DNA from: Bacteroidetes bacterium QS_3_64_15
GTDB lineage: Bacteria; Bacteroidota; Rhodothermia; Rhodothermales; Salinibacteraceae
Assembly: GCA_003022565.1 (NCBI GenBank)
Contig: PXTN01000095.1
Coordinates: 1-45,035 of the forward strand
Direction: 5' to 3'
DNA: 45,035 nucleotides
Part shown: positions 8,504-17,057 of the stretch, piece by piece
Numbering within the stretch: position 1 is the stretch's first letter
Layout of the letters: each line of letters begins with the position of its first letter
The notes under the pieces: generated by a model
Databases searched by the model: none
What the model was told of the DNA's origin: nothing
The model's input: only the letters and a program-made list of their open reading frames with translations
Position numbers and translations under genes: made by a program

Positions 8504-8586
8504 CACGAGGTTGCTCGCCCCTGGTATCGATCCGGGGCGGGCCTGGAGCCGCCGCCCAAGCCTCGTCAGAGGTGAGGGCTTCTCCT

Positions 8587-10548
8587 ATGGATGCTCCCCA
8601 CATTGTACACTCCCGCCTCTGTGCGGCCCTCCTCATCGTCGTCGGTCTGTGCCTGGGACCGGCCGCCGCACAGCCGGTGCCTGCAGACCCAGTCGCGGCC
8701 GACACCAGTGACGTGCAGTGGGAGACGACCCTCCCCCCGCTTACCGTCACGGCCAGTCGGCTCCCCACGTCGCCCGCCGAGGCCCCGGCGCGCGTGTCGG
8801 TTTTCGACTCGTCGGCCCTCCGCACATCGGGGGCCTCATCGGTGGCCGGCCTTCTCGACGACCGGGCCGGGCTGCACGTCCGCCGCTACGGGGCGGGCGG
8901 ATTGGCCACCCCGGCGCTTCGGGGCACCGGGGCCTCCCAAACGGTCCTGCTGCTCGACGGGCAGCGCATCACCGACCCGCAGATCGGCCACCTCGACCTC
9001 TCCCTCCTTCCCACCGCGTTGCTCCGGTCGGTACGGGTGATGCACGGGCCCGCCTCCCCCCTCCACGGCTCCGACGGGCTCGGCGGGGCCATCAACCTCC
9101 AAACGCATCCGCCCTCCTCCTCGACCGAAGCGCGCCTGGCCGTGGAGGGCGGCGCGTTCGGTGCACGCGGCGGGAGTCTTCTTGTCAGCAGCGTCCTGAC
9201 GGACGTTACCTCCGTGGTCGCCGCCGTCGACTATCAGACGACCGACGGCGATTTTCCCTACACCGACGAGAGCCGATTCCCCCCGGAGACCGTGCACCGC
9301 CGCAATGCCGACCGCACACGCCAGTCTCTGTACGCCAGTGTGCAGTCTCGCGTGGCCGAGCATCAACTGCGGGTGTCCGGCTGGGGCACGCAGGCCGAGC
9401 GGGGGCTCCCGCCCACGAGCTCTACGGCCCCGGCCCGTGCGCGACAGTGGGACACACAGGTCCGGTTCTGGGGACGCGATCGCGTGCCGGTCGGCGAGGG
9501 CCGCCTTACCGTGTCGGGGCTTGCCCAGCGCACCCGCCTGCAGTACACCGATCCCACTCAGAACCTCGATCAGACCGGACGCACGGCGCTTGCCTCGCTG
9601 GAGACGACCCTTCGCCACCCGGTGTCGGGGCGGTGGACGATGATTGGCGGCGGATCCGGGAGCTATGCCCGCGCCCAACACCCGAGCCTGTCGGCCTCCG
9701 CCCACCAGCACCATGCCTCGGCCTTCATGGAGGGGACGGGGCGCTACGGGCGCCTCACTCTCTACCCGGCGCTGCGCACCGACGCGTACTGGATGCCGGC
9801 CGGCACCACGCGGTGGGCCATGAGTCCTCGGCTCGGCCTCAACTGGCAGCCCTTCGCCCGGTGGCCGGGACTTCATGTGAAGGCACAGATTGGCCGGTCC
9901 TTCCGAGTCCCCACCTTCAACGATCGGTACTGGCAACCGGGAGGAAATCCCGACCTGCGCCCCGAGCGGAGCTGGGGGGGCGACCTCGGGATCCGTCTCG
10001 ATTGGTCCCACGGCCACGCAGAACTGTCGGCCTTTGGGCACCGACGCCGCGATCAAATCACATGGCAGCCGACGGGCAACGGCTACTGGGCGCCCAAGAA
10101 CGTGCAGCGGGTCCGCGCCCTCGGGGGCGAGGCCTCAGTCGGGGGGGCCTGGTCGCTTCCATTCGGGGCCGACCTCCGTGGCGGCGTCACCTACACGATC
10201 ACCGACGCCCGCAACCGCACCGATCCGGGCTCGGACTCCTACAATGAGCCGCTCCGCTACGTCCCCCGCGACCAGCTGAAGGCCCACTCGACCCTCTCCT
10301 GGGGACCGGCCGTCCTCGCCCTCAACGCCCGCTACACGGGCCGCCGCTACGTCACGAGCGACGGATCCCAATTTTTGGAGGCATACGTGATTGCCGACAC
10401 ACAGCTCCGCCTCGAGCATGAGTTCGGGGGCGTTCGGACGGAGCTCTCCCTGAGGCTCGACAACGCGCTCGACACGGACTACGAAAGCGTGGGCGGCCGC
10501 CCGATGCCCCCGCGGCACGCTCGCCTACGCTTGCGTCTGATCCTCTAG
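8587..10548 (+). CDS. btuB: TonB-dependent outer-membrane receptor, BtuB-like (cobalamin uptake)
   Basis: A 653-residue outer-membrane transporter. The signal peptide ends near residue 22 (PAAAQ) and is followed by a TonB-box-like segment (PPLTVTAS). The plug domain includes VLLLDGQRITDPQIG and the GSDGLGGAINLQT block. A long beta-barrel ends in an aromatic-poor but typical strand, RHARLRLRLIL. Length fits BtuB rather than the longer SusC family. The upstream cobalamin riboswitch and the following BtuG-like lipoprotein support vitamin B12 as substrate. The ATG at 8587 gives the complete signal peptide and lies behind gaggtgagg. BtuB-type receptors pass cobalamin to BtuFCD; no ABC genes are in this window. 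Confidence 0.88.
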   Translation: MDAPHIVHSRLCAALLIVVGLCLGPAAAQPVPADPVAADTSDVQWETTLPPLTVTASRLPTSPAEAPARVSVFDSSALRTSGASSVAGLLDDRAGLHVRRYGAGGLATPALRGTGASQTVLLLDGQRITDPQIGHLDLSLLPTALLRSVRVMHGPASPLHGSDGLGGAINLQTHPPSSSTEARLAVEGGAFGARGGSLLVSSVLTDVTSVVAAVDYQTTDGDFPYTDESRFPPETVHRRNADRTRQSLYASVQSRVAEHQLRVSGWGTQAERGLPPTSSTAPARARQWDTQVRFWGRDRVPVGEGRLTVSGLAQRTRLQYTDPTQNLDQTGRTALASLETTLRHPVSGRWTMIGGGSGSYARAQHPSLSASAHQHHASAFMEGTGRYGRLTLYPALRTDAYWMPAGTTRWAMSPRLGLNWQPFARWPGLHVKAQIGRSFRVPTFNDRYWQPGGNPDLRPERSWGGDLGIRLDWSHGHAELSAFGHRRRDQITWQPTGNGYWAPKNVQRVRALGGEASVGGAWSLPFGADLRGGVTYTITDARNRTDPGSDSYNEPLRYVPRDQLKAHSTLSWGPAVLALNARYTGRRYVTSDGSQFLEAYVIADTQLRLEHEFGGVRTELSLRLDNALDTDYESVGGRPMPPRHARLRLRLIL

Positions 10549-10602
10549 CCCCACCCTTTGCATCCCTTGTCTCTTCATTCCTCCCCACCAATCCTCAAAC
10601 TT

Positions 10603-11655
10603 ATGACCTTTCGCCATCTTCCTCTCGCTGTTCTGACGGTTCTCCTCAGCCTCACCCTTGTGAGCTGCGACCTCCTCGGAACCGATGACGACGAATCTTC
10701 AATCGTCACCGATGGGGTGTACGTAGCCAATCAGGGCAACTTCGGCGACGGAAACGGCTCAGTAAGCCTCTACGATCCGAATACCGATGAGGTAACGAGT
10801 GAGGCAATCGGAAACCTGAACTCCATCGTCCAGAGCGTCGCTCTCCGAAACGACCGGCTCTACCTGGCCGCAAACTCGGGGGGACGCATCGATGTCTTTG
10901 ATGCCGACGACCAGACGCAGCAGCAGCAAGTGACCGGCCTGAGTAGCCCGCGTTACCTGACGTTCCCCGACGACGAAACCGCGTTTCTTACGAATCAGTC
11001 GTTTGGCGGCCCCTCCTCCGTCGCGGTGTTGGATACGGAAGGGTCCTCTCTCGACATGGCCGACGACATTGAGGTGCCGGGCACGCCCGAGGGCATCACG
11101 ACCACTGGCGACCGCGTGTACGCCGCCCTCGGGGGCTTTAGCGATACCAGCCTGGTGGCCGCCATCGACACCGACGATCAGACGCTCACCGAAACCATCG
11201 ACGTGGGATGCGCACCGCGGTACACCGTTGCCGACCGTGAGGACGACGTCTTTGTCGTCTGCAGCGACACCGCCGAGGTTGCCGTCCTCGACGGCTCTAG
11301 CGGAGAGGAGCAGGTCCGTCTCGACCTCCCGGCGCCGTCCTCAACGGTCGGACCCGGCCAGCCTGCCTACTACGCCCCGGACGTGGCGGAGCTATACATC
11401 GTCGCATCGGAGGACCAGATTGTTCGCGTCAACACGGCGACCAACAAGGTAACGGCGACGATCGGCCCTCTTGAGGGCGACGAAATCGGGGCCATCGGCT
11501 ACGACGCCGTCCGCGAAGAGCTGTACGTCGGTCGGGTCCCCGGCTTTACTGAGCGGGGCACCGTCACCATCCACGCGCGGGACGGGACGCAGACCGGCTC
11601 CTTCCAGGCCGGGGTCGCCCCCACGTATATCGACTTCCGTCGATTGGAAGAATGA
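10603..11655 (+). CDS. btuG: BtuG-like surface lipoprotein (DUF5074 / YncE-type beta-propeller)
   Basis: A 350-residue lipoprotein with lipobox LVSC (Cys about residue 21) and a repeated beta-propeller pattern, for example VYVANQGNFGDGNGSVSLYD and LYLAANSGGRIDVFD. The NxGNFG..NGS..YDP opening is what I associate with DUF5074 proteins. In Bacteroides, BtuG is a surface propeller that binds cobalamin tightly and caps BtuB. Here the gene follows the BtuB-like receptor by 54 bp under the same riboswitch, so a BtuG role is likely but inferred. The protein is markedly acidic, as expected for a halophile. The start at 10603 gives a compact signal sequence; an upstream GTG or ATG is less plausible. 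Confidence 0.82.
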   Translation: MTFRHLPLAVLTVLLSLTLVSCDLLGTDDDESSIVTDGVYVANQGNFGDGNGSVSLYDPNTDEVTSEAIGNLNSIVQSVALRNDRLYLAANSGGRIDVFDADDQTQQQQVTGLSSPRYLTFPDDETAFLTNQSFGGPSSVAVLDTEGSSLDMADDIEVPGTPEGITTTGDRVYAALGGFSDTSLVAAIDTDDQTLTETIDVGCAPRYTVADREDDVFVVCSDTAEVAVLDGSSGEEQVRLDLPAPSSTVGPGQPAYYAPDVAELYIVASEDQIVRVNTATNKVTATIGPLEGDEIGAIGYDAVREELYVGRVPGFTERGTVTIHARDGTQTGSFQAGVAPTYIDFRRLEE

Positions 11656-11719
11656 CGATCGATCCGCCGCGGCCGTCAGGGCGCCGCGCACGGTCCTCTC
11701 AGTTCCAGTTGCTTCCCCC

Positions 11720-11935
11720 ATGAACATTGACCGCTGCTACTGCTACGACCAGACGTTCGCCCACCTGAAGGCGATCGCCGACGAGACGGGCGCCTCGTCC
11801 ATCGAGGCCCTGCAAGAGCACGTCACGTTCGGCGAAAACTGTCAGTTGTGCCACCCGTACATCCGGCGGACGCTGACGACGGGTCAGACCTGTTTCCACG
11901 AAGTCCTCGAGGCCGAAGCACCAGACTCCCCGTGA
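11720..11935 (+). CDS. BFD-like [2Fe-2S] protein
   Basis: A 71-residue protein with Cys6, Cys8, Cys41 and Cys44 arranged as CxC-x32-CxxC, the pattern of bacterioferritin-associated-ferredoxin-like [2Fe-2S] domains. The helical linker between the pairs (SSIEALQEH) also fits the family. It sits 64 bp after the BtuG-like gene and 39 bp before a PIG-L deacetylase, so it is probably in the riboswitch-controlled transcript. A role in electron transfer for cobalamin handling (for example Co reduction) is an inference from context only. The protein is short but has clear family residues and a good ATG. Confidence 0.8.
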   Translation: MNIDRCYCYDQTFAHLKAIADETGASSIEALQEHVTFGENCQLCHPYIRRTLTTGQTCFHEVLEAEAPDSP

Positions 11936-11974
11936 GAACGGCGACCTTCTTCCCCAACCGCCCCCGTCTTGTTG

Positions 11975-12724
11975 ATGGCCACCCTCCTGTACGTCTTTCC
12001 TCACCCCGATGACGAATGCTTCGGGCCGGCTCCCGGCATGGCGCGGCAGCGGCGCGAGGGGCACGAGGTGCACCTGCTTACCCTCACGCGGGGCGAGGCG
12101 ACCTCGCAGCGCGAGCGCCTCGGCTGCTCGAAGGCCGAGATGGCCGAGACGCGCTACCAGGAGATGCAGGACGTCGCGGCCACGCTGGACCTCAATTCGC
12201 TGACTGTGCTGGAGTACCCAGACGGCCAACTGGCTGAGCTCAACCCGCTGGTGCTGGAGGACGCGATTGCCGACCACCTCCACGCGCGGACGCCGGACGT
12301 CGTCGTGACCTACCCGGTGCACGGCGTCAGCGGCCACCCCGACCATCTGGTGACCCACGCCCTCGTGAAGCGCGTGGCGTGTGCCCTCCGACAGGACGGC
12401 GCTGCCGTGCCCCGCCGGCTCGCGTTCTACACGCTCCCGCCCGCTCCCGACGACGCAGACCGCCCCCCTCACCTCCACCACTCCTCGCCGTCCCTCATCG
12501 ACTGCATGCTTTCGTTCGACGCGACGGATCTTGAGACGGGACGCGAGGCGCTGCATTGCTACGAGACCTACCGTCCCGTCATCGAGGAGCATCGCCCCCT
12601 GGACGCGATTGGCGACCACATCTCGTTCGGGCTCTTCGGGGAGGCGCACGAGCCTCGGCTCTCGTCGCTGACGGAGGCCCTGCCCGACGCGGAGACGGGA
12701 CTGGACCTCTCAGCCAGGTCCTGA
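11975..12724 (+). CDS. PIG-L family (LmbE-like) deacetylase
   Basis: A 249-residue zinc-dependent N-deacetylase. The diagnostic PHPDDE motif is at residues ~10-15, and the third metal ligand lies in HGVSGHPDHLVTH, as in BshB and MshB. The family removes acetyl groups from N-acetylglucosaminyl conjugates, including the bacillithiol precursor GlcNAc-malate; the substrate here cannot be assigned. Two TTG codons precede the ATG at 11975, which I chose because the hydrophobic first strand begins there. Its close spacing to the BFD-like gene suggests membership of the same cobalamin-regulated cluster, although a later independent promoter is possible. Confidence 0.85.
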   Translation: MATLLYVFPHPDDECFGPAPGMARQRREGHEVHLLTLTRGEATSQRERLGCSKAEMAETRYQEMQDVAATLDLNSLTVLEYPDGQLAELNPLVLEDAIADHLHARTPDVVVTYPVHGVSGHPDHLVTHALVKRVACALRQDGAAVPRRLAFYTLPPAPDDADRPPHLHHSSPSLIDCMLSFDATDLETGREALHCYETYRPVIEEHRPLDAIGDHISFGLFGEAHEPRLSSLTEALPDAETGLDLSARS

Positions 12725-12853
12725 GGGCGAACACGAGCCCATTTTCAATTTGTTAACGGCCTCACGGTCCCGGTTGGGGAACGCAGGGACCGGTCGAAGA
12801 GGTACGACTCGACAGATTGTTTTTCCACCACCTGGGCTGGTAGCCTGAACGCT

Positions 12854-13912
12854 GTGTCGTTTCTTTCCCCGCTGCCTCCCTTCGTCAGTCGCCTGTCGCT
12901 CAAAATAGGGGCCGTGGCCGGTCTCGTCGCCGGGCTTGGGGGACTTCTGGCGCCGAGTGCAGAGCCCTGGGCCGCTCTGGCCGCTGGGCTGGCCGTCGCA
13001 GGCACAGTGTACGCCACTGGCCACGTCTGGCTGCACCGCCGCCTTCGACACCTGCAGTCGATCCTTCGCCGGATCCGGACGGACGAGCTCGACGACGTAT
13101 CGCCCCCGTCCGATTCCGAAGGGGACGAGCTCGACACTCTCCTGTGGGAGGTGTACCGCACCGGCCAGAGCCTGGACAATGAGATTCAAGAGCTCAAGGA
13201 GATGGAGAGCTATCGGCGCGAGTTCATCGGCAACGTCTCTCACGAACTCAAGACTCCGATCTTCTCCGTTCAGGGCTTTGCCGAAACCCTTCTCGACGGC
13301 GCCCTGGACGACGAGTCGGTCAACCGCACGTTCCTAGAAAAAATCCTGCAACACGCCAACCGGCTCGATAATCTGGCTCGCGACCTGTCGACGATCACGA
13401 AGATCGAAACCGAAGAGCTGGACATGACGAGTGAGGCGTTCGACGTGGCGGATCTGTTCGAGGAGGCCCTTGAGTCGGTGGAGATCCGGGCTGAGGAAAA
13501 GGGAATCACGCCCCGGCAGGACGTCGCGGCGGGCCTCCCGGAGGTTTACGGGGACTTCGACCGCCTTCGCCGGGTGCTGGTCAACCTGCTGGACAACGCG
13601 ATCAAGTACAACGAAGAGGGCGGTGCGGTGGAGCTGCAGGCCGAGGTCCGGAGCGACGCGGTCGAAATCCGCGTCGTGGACGATGGGATCGGCATCCCCG
13701 CCGAAGATCTCTCGCGCCTCACCGAGCGCTTCTACCGGGTCGACAAGAGCCGATCCCGGAACCAGGGGGGGACCGGGCTCGGCCTTGCGATTGTGAAACA
13801 CATTCTGGGGGCCCACGACTGCGAACTGCACGTCGAAAGCACGCCCGGCGAGGGCTCTGCGTTTAGCTTTACCCTACCGACCGCCTCGAAGTCGAGCCTG
13901 CAGCCGGCGTGA
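12854..13912 (+). CDS. Membrane sensor histidine kinase (PhoR-like)
   Basis: A 352-residue kinase. Two hydrophobic segments (about residues 17-34 and 38-56) form a hairpin anchor with almost no periplasmic sensor. These are followed by a HAMP-like or linker region, the dimerisation/phosphoacceptor helix NVSHELKTP with His130, and an ATPase domain with the N box (NLLDNAIKYN), G1 (DDGIGIP) and G2 (GGTGLGLAIVKHI). Organisation and the YRREFIGNVSHELKTPI block resemble PhoR. GTG at 12854 starts the protein; no ATG fits better. No response regulator is adjacent, so it is an orphan kinase, and its partner is unknown. Confidence 0.9.
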   Translation: MSFLSPLPPFVSRLSLKIGAVAGLVAGLGGLLAPSAEPWAALAAGLAVAGTVYATGHVWLHRRLRHLQSILRRIRTDELDDVSPPSDSEGDELDTLLWEVYRTGQSLDNEIQELKEMESYRREFIGNVSHELKTPIFSVQGFAETLLDGALDDESVNRTFLEKILQHANRLDNLARDLSTITKIETEELDMTSEAFDVADLFEEALESVEIRAEEKGITPRQDVAAGLPEVYGDFDRLRRVLVNLLDNAIKYNEEGGAVELQAEVRSDAVEIRVVDDGIGIPAEDLSRLTERFYRVDKSRSRNQGGTGLGLAIVKHILGAHDCELHVESTPGEGSAFSFTLPTASKSSLQPA

Positions 13913-14213
13913 GTCTCCATCCTACGTCGCCGGAACGGAGCGGGCGCCCGGCGAACGGAGCGATGCGCATCTCCTCTATTCGCCATGCAGGTGTAGCCCG
14001 GGAGGACGTGCCCTGGTACGGAGATGCAGTGGCGCTTCCGAACAAGCGGGCCGCCCTCCGGACCCGAACGCCAAAGATCCTCCCGGCGCATTTGGTAAAG
14101 GCGACGTAAATTTTGGGTGTACGATCTTCGAAAAGAGTGCCCGCTTTTCTACTATTATAGTCCCCTTCCATTTGTGGTAACAGCGCCGTCTACTGGCCCA
14201 TCTTTTCCCTACC
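13913..14213. other. Intergenic region without a recognised gene
   Basis: About 300 bases between the histidine kinase and a small membrane-peptide frame. The first half is GC-rich with a direct repeat of gaacggagcg (near 13935 and 13954). The second half becomes AT-rich (taaattttggg near 14107 and tactattatag near 14151) and probably holds a promoter for the genes after 14214; this is inference from composition only. Confidence 0.4.
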
Positions 14214-14306
14214 ATGGAGAACTCGGTTGATAAAATGACCCGCCTCATGGCCATCGCGGCGGGGTTCGTGAGTCTTCTCGTGTACGTCATTTTTCACCTC
14301 GTCTGA
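14214..14306 (+). CDS. Small single-pass membrane peptide (30 residues)
   Basis: The frame encodes 30 residues: a short polar N terminus with one Asp-Lys pair and one Arg, then a continuous hydrophobic helix (AIAAGFVSLLVYVIFHLV) to the stop. This is the form of many real bacterial micro-membrane proteins. It lies behind an AT-rich, promoter-like stretch. No Shine-Dalgarno site is obvious and no family is recognised. It could equally be a chance frame, hence low confidence. Confidence 0.4.
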   Translation: MENSVDKMTRLMAIAAGFVSLLVYVIFHLV

Positions 14307-14471
14307 GGAGGAGCGAGCCGCGACCGTGGCCCGGACGCCGAAGCTGAGGAGACGTATGGTTTTTGTGGAAACATCGACGGAGGATGAACCTGCGTCTGCC
14401 GGCCTCGTTATGGTTGGCGTCTTTTTGTCTCCGTCGCACTTTTCTTCCCACGACCTCGCGCCCGTAGTTTC

Positions 14472-14885
14472 ATGGCGGACCTAGTAGTCGTCGGCGATCG
14501 TGTTCTCGTTGAACCGCAGACCGGTGAGGACAAAACGGAGACGGGGCTCGTGCTTCCTGCCTCTGTTTCGCAACAAGGCGAGGTGCTGAGCGGACGGGTC
14601 GTCAAAACCGGGCCCGGATACCTCACGCAGAACCCGGAATACAGCGAGAGTGAAACCTGGAAGGAGTCGGAGACCCCCGTTCGGTACCTGCCGCTACAGG
14701 CCGAGCCGGGGGACTTTGCCTTTTTCATGGGCAACGAGGCCATCGACCTGCGCTACGAGGAGACGAGCTACATGATCGTCCAGCACAACGCCATTCTGGC
14801 CCTCGTGCGCGGCAACGATACCCCCGGCGAGGAACCCTCGGACACGACAATCGACGACCTGGAAGACCTGTGGGACGACGAGTAG
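14472..14885 (+). CDS. GroES-family co-chaperonin-like protein
   Basis: A 137-residue protein matching the GroES beta-barrel at both ends: VVGDRVLVEPQ at the N terminus, then TGLVLPAS (mobile-loop region), VVKTGPGYL, and a final strand MIVQHNAILALV. It is about 40 residues longer than GroES, with an inserted Glu-rich segment (NPEYSESETWKESETP) and an acidic Asp/Glu tail (TIDDLEDLWDDE). No groEL is adjacent, so it is probably the divergent stand-alone co-chaperone paralogue seen in Bacteroidota rather than the main groES. Whether it caps GroEL is unknown. ATG at 14472 is clear. Confidence 0.8.
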   Translation: MADLVVVGDRVLVEPQTGEDKTETGLVLPASVSQQGEVLSGRVVKTGPGYLTQNPEYSESETWKESETPVRYLPLQAEPGDFAFFMGNEAIDLRYEETSYMIVQHNAILALVRGNDTPGEEPSDTTIDDLEDLWDDE

Positions 14886-14931
14886 TCGGGTTGAGCGACG
14901 GGTCCCGCACGACGGAGGGCTTCCCGGCTGT

Positions 14932-16764
14932 TCACGAACGCTGTGCCCACCACGAACGATCGTCGTCGACGGGGTCCGGCACCGGAGCATGGGCCTCGGT
15001 TTGCTGTCCGTTGCCGCGCGCATCCGGGACGGGCGGGCCGCCGGCCCGGTCTGGCAGGGGGTCGAGGCGGAGCAGGTAGCGCAGGTAGCGCCCGATGGTC
15101 ACCTTGGGCATCTCCTCGAGCCGCTCCTCGATGCGCTCCCGCTCAGTCCGCTGCGTCTGGATCTTCTCGCGGGTCCGTGCCAGCTGGGCGTCGATGTCCT
15201 CAACCCGGTGCTGGACGTAGCGCTGGAGGCGTCGCTCCTGGGCCGGGGAGAGGGAGTCGGGCACCGCATCGGCGTACTTTTCCTCCAGGGCCGCCCGCCA
15301 CATCTTGAGCCGCGCCTGGGCCCGGTCGCTGATGCGGCGGAGGGACTCGATGGCCTTCGGCGTCACTTCGGACGCCGTTCGAATGTTGGCGACTTTGAGC
15401 TGCACGACGTGCTTGTGGGTGAGGCCCTCCACCTCCCGCACCTCCCCCACGAAGTGATGCTTGAGGTGGTCGTGCAACGCCTCCTCCTGGATCTCTCGCA
15501 GTCGCTCCTCGCGCCGTTCGGCCATGGAGGTCCGGAGGTTCTCGCGTTTCTCCTGGAGGCTCTCGACCTCTCGCTCCAGCTCCCGGATCGTAGACGCAAA
15601 GCGCTCGGCCTCCTGCTGGAGGCGGCGCCGGCGCCGGACGAGGGACAGGCGCCGGTACCGCGCCCCGACCCACCCAGCACCGAGCCCCCCACCGCCGAGG
15701 AGGAGACCGATGGCGGCGATCGTCCATCCCGCGGCCGCCAGGGCTCCAGCTACGCCCACGACTCCGGTGGCGGCGGGAAGGAACGCCCGGGCAAATCCGC
15801 TTCGCGCCGCCGCGTCGCGGCCCTGCCGGGTTCGCGACCGAGAGACGGACTGCTGACTCGGCTCCAGTCCCCCTTCTCGGACCGCAGCGAGCGGGGGCAC
15901 GTCCGCGGGCTCCACGTAGCAGGCCGTCCAGAGCGCGTCTGTCAGATCACGCAGCGGCTCAGTCTCCGCAAGCGCGTCGAACAGCGGCGACTCTTCGGGG
16001 GTGTAGAAATCGGCGTCGCGGAAGAGCAGGTTTTCCCCGGCGTCGTATTCGGCCCACAGCTCGGGGCGGACGGCACAGGCCCGCAGCGCCGTGTAGATGA
16101 CGAGGCCCGCGAATCGGTCGAGGGTGGGGCCGAAGTCGGCGTCGGTGCGGTCGGGGTGCTGGTAGTTGCGATGGCCCACCTCCGCACTCTCCCAGCCCTC
16201 CAGTGCGGGCACGTACATGGTGTCGTAGTCCACGAGCCGGAGTCGGAGCACCTCGCCGGCCGTCTCGACCAGGACGTTGCCGTGCTGCAGGTCCCCGTGG
16301 GCAAGATCCATCACCTCCAGGTCCGCCATCAGACCGGCCCACGCCTCGGCGAGGCGATCGAGAACCTCGGGCTGGTCGAGGTGGGCTTCCACGAACCGGT
16401 TGAGCGTCGTCCCCTCCGCCCATTCCATCTTGAGGAGCGGGTACGAGTCTCCCGCCACCGTGATGCCCTCCGGCTGATACCCAAACTCGACGAACGCGTC
16501 ATGGTCGACCGTGTCGAGTGCGTCGGCGACGGCCTCGTAGCGGGCCTGTTGCGCGGGCTCGGCCGTCAGGAAGCACTTCACCGCGTACCGCGTGCCCGTC
16601 TCGGTCGTCATTGGAAAGACCGCCGCGAAGGACCCCGTGATGGGTTGAGGCAGGCCGAGGGCGTTGGTGCGGGGGGTTGCCGCCCGGAGCTCCGAGTCGG
16701 CGAAGGCCACGTCGGGCGTCTGCAGGGCCTGCTGGTAGTCGCTCGGCGTGGGATAATCCGCCAT
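14932..16764 (-). CDS. TerY-P triad protein kinase with membrane segment, coiled coil and helix-hairpin-helix (YegI-like)
   Basis: A 610-residue protein. Residues ~40-260 form a Ser/Thr-kinase-like domain with the ATP lysine in RYAVKCF (Lys63), catalytic loop HGDLQHGN (156-163), and VDYD in place of DFG (Asp179). A Gly/Ala-rich hydrophobic segment lies at ~318-360, then a charged coiled coil (~370-440), then a helix-hairpin-helix-like block (KVANIRTASEVTPKAIESL) and a further helical region. Kinase plus coiled coil plus HhH is the architecture described for the kinase of TerY-P systems and E. coli YegI. PP2C and vWA genes are upstream on the same strand, completing the triad. The ATG at 16764 was chosen over a GTG 18 bp upstream. 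Confidence 0.85.
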   Translation of the reverse strand: MADYPTPSDYQQALQTPDVAFADSELRAATPRTNALGLPQPITGSFAAVFPMTTETGTRYAVKCFLTAEPAQQARYEAVADALDTVDHDAFVEFGYQPEGITVAGDSYPLLKMEWAEGTTLNRFVEAHLDQPEVLDRLAEAWAGLMADLEVMDLAHGDLQHGNVLVETAGEVLRLRLVDYDTMYVPALEGWESAEVGHRNYQHPDRTDADFGPTLDRFAGLVIYTALRACAVRPELWAEYDAGENLLFRDADFYTPEESPLFDALAETEPLRDLTDALWTACYVEPADVPPLAAVREGGLEPSQQSVSRSRTRQGRDAAARSGFARAFLPAATGVVGVAGALAAAGWTIAAIGLLLGGGGLGAGWVGARYRRLSLVRRRRRLQQEAERFASTIRELEREVESLQEKRENLRTSMAERREERLREIQEEALHDHLKHHFVGEVREVEGLTHKHVVQLKVANIRTASEVTPKAIESLRRISDRAQARLKMWRAALEEKYADAVPDSLSPAQERRLQRYVQHRVEDIDAQLARTREKIQTQRTERERIEERLEEMPKVTIGRYLRYLLRLDPLPDRAGGPPVPDARGNGQQTEAHAPVPDPVDDDRSWWAQRS

Positions 16765-16841
16765 GACGTGCGCAGTAAACACTCCCGAAAACAGTCGGCG
16801 AAGATGCTAGTAGCTTGTCAAAGCTCATTCTTGATGCAGTA

Positions 16842-16975
16842 GCGTGATCTCAAAATCCAAATGAGCGGCACGTCATTTCGAGCGAAGTCGAGAAATCTCC
16901 CCGGAGACGCCGCCGTGTTCGGGGAGGTTCTTTGACGTTGCTCAGAACGACATGCCAGGGATTTTGAGATCACGC
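16842..16975. repeat. 134-bp imperfect palindromic element
   Basis: The ends are a perfect 17-bp inverted repeat, gcgtgatctcaaaatcc (16842-16858) against its complement (16959-16975). Inside, the left arm gtcatttcgagcgaag... matches the complement of ...cagaacgacat with several mismatches, meeting around gccgccgtg. The whole can fold into one long hairpin. Motifs of the gtcatttcgagcgaag kind are familiar from dispersed intergenic repeats in Bacteroidota. It lies in the 293-bp gap between the PP2C and kinase genes. No coding potential and no clear target-site duplication were seen. Confidence 0.85.
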
Positions 16976-17057
16976 GCTCTACCAGCATAATTAGATTTGA
17001 CACTGTACTAGACGGATGGCGGCGCGCGTTGTGCCATTCCACGACTGGACCATCTCC

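Noticed and set aside
8718-10247. Open frame of about 509 codons within the BtuB-like gene, other frame
   Set aside because: Arg/Pro/Gly-rich composition and overlap with a convincing receptor gene.
14356-14484. 42-codon plus-strand frame overlapping the GroES-like start
   Set aside because: No hydrophobic or domain pattern, and it overlaps a well-supported gene start; nothing beyond an open frame supports it.
14989-16842. Long open frame (617 codons) on the plus strand across the kinase gene
   Set aside because: It is antisense to a gene with clear kinase motifs, has low-complexity Leu/Gly/Val/Arg composition, and no recognisable domain; such frames are common opposite GC-rich genes.
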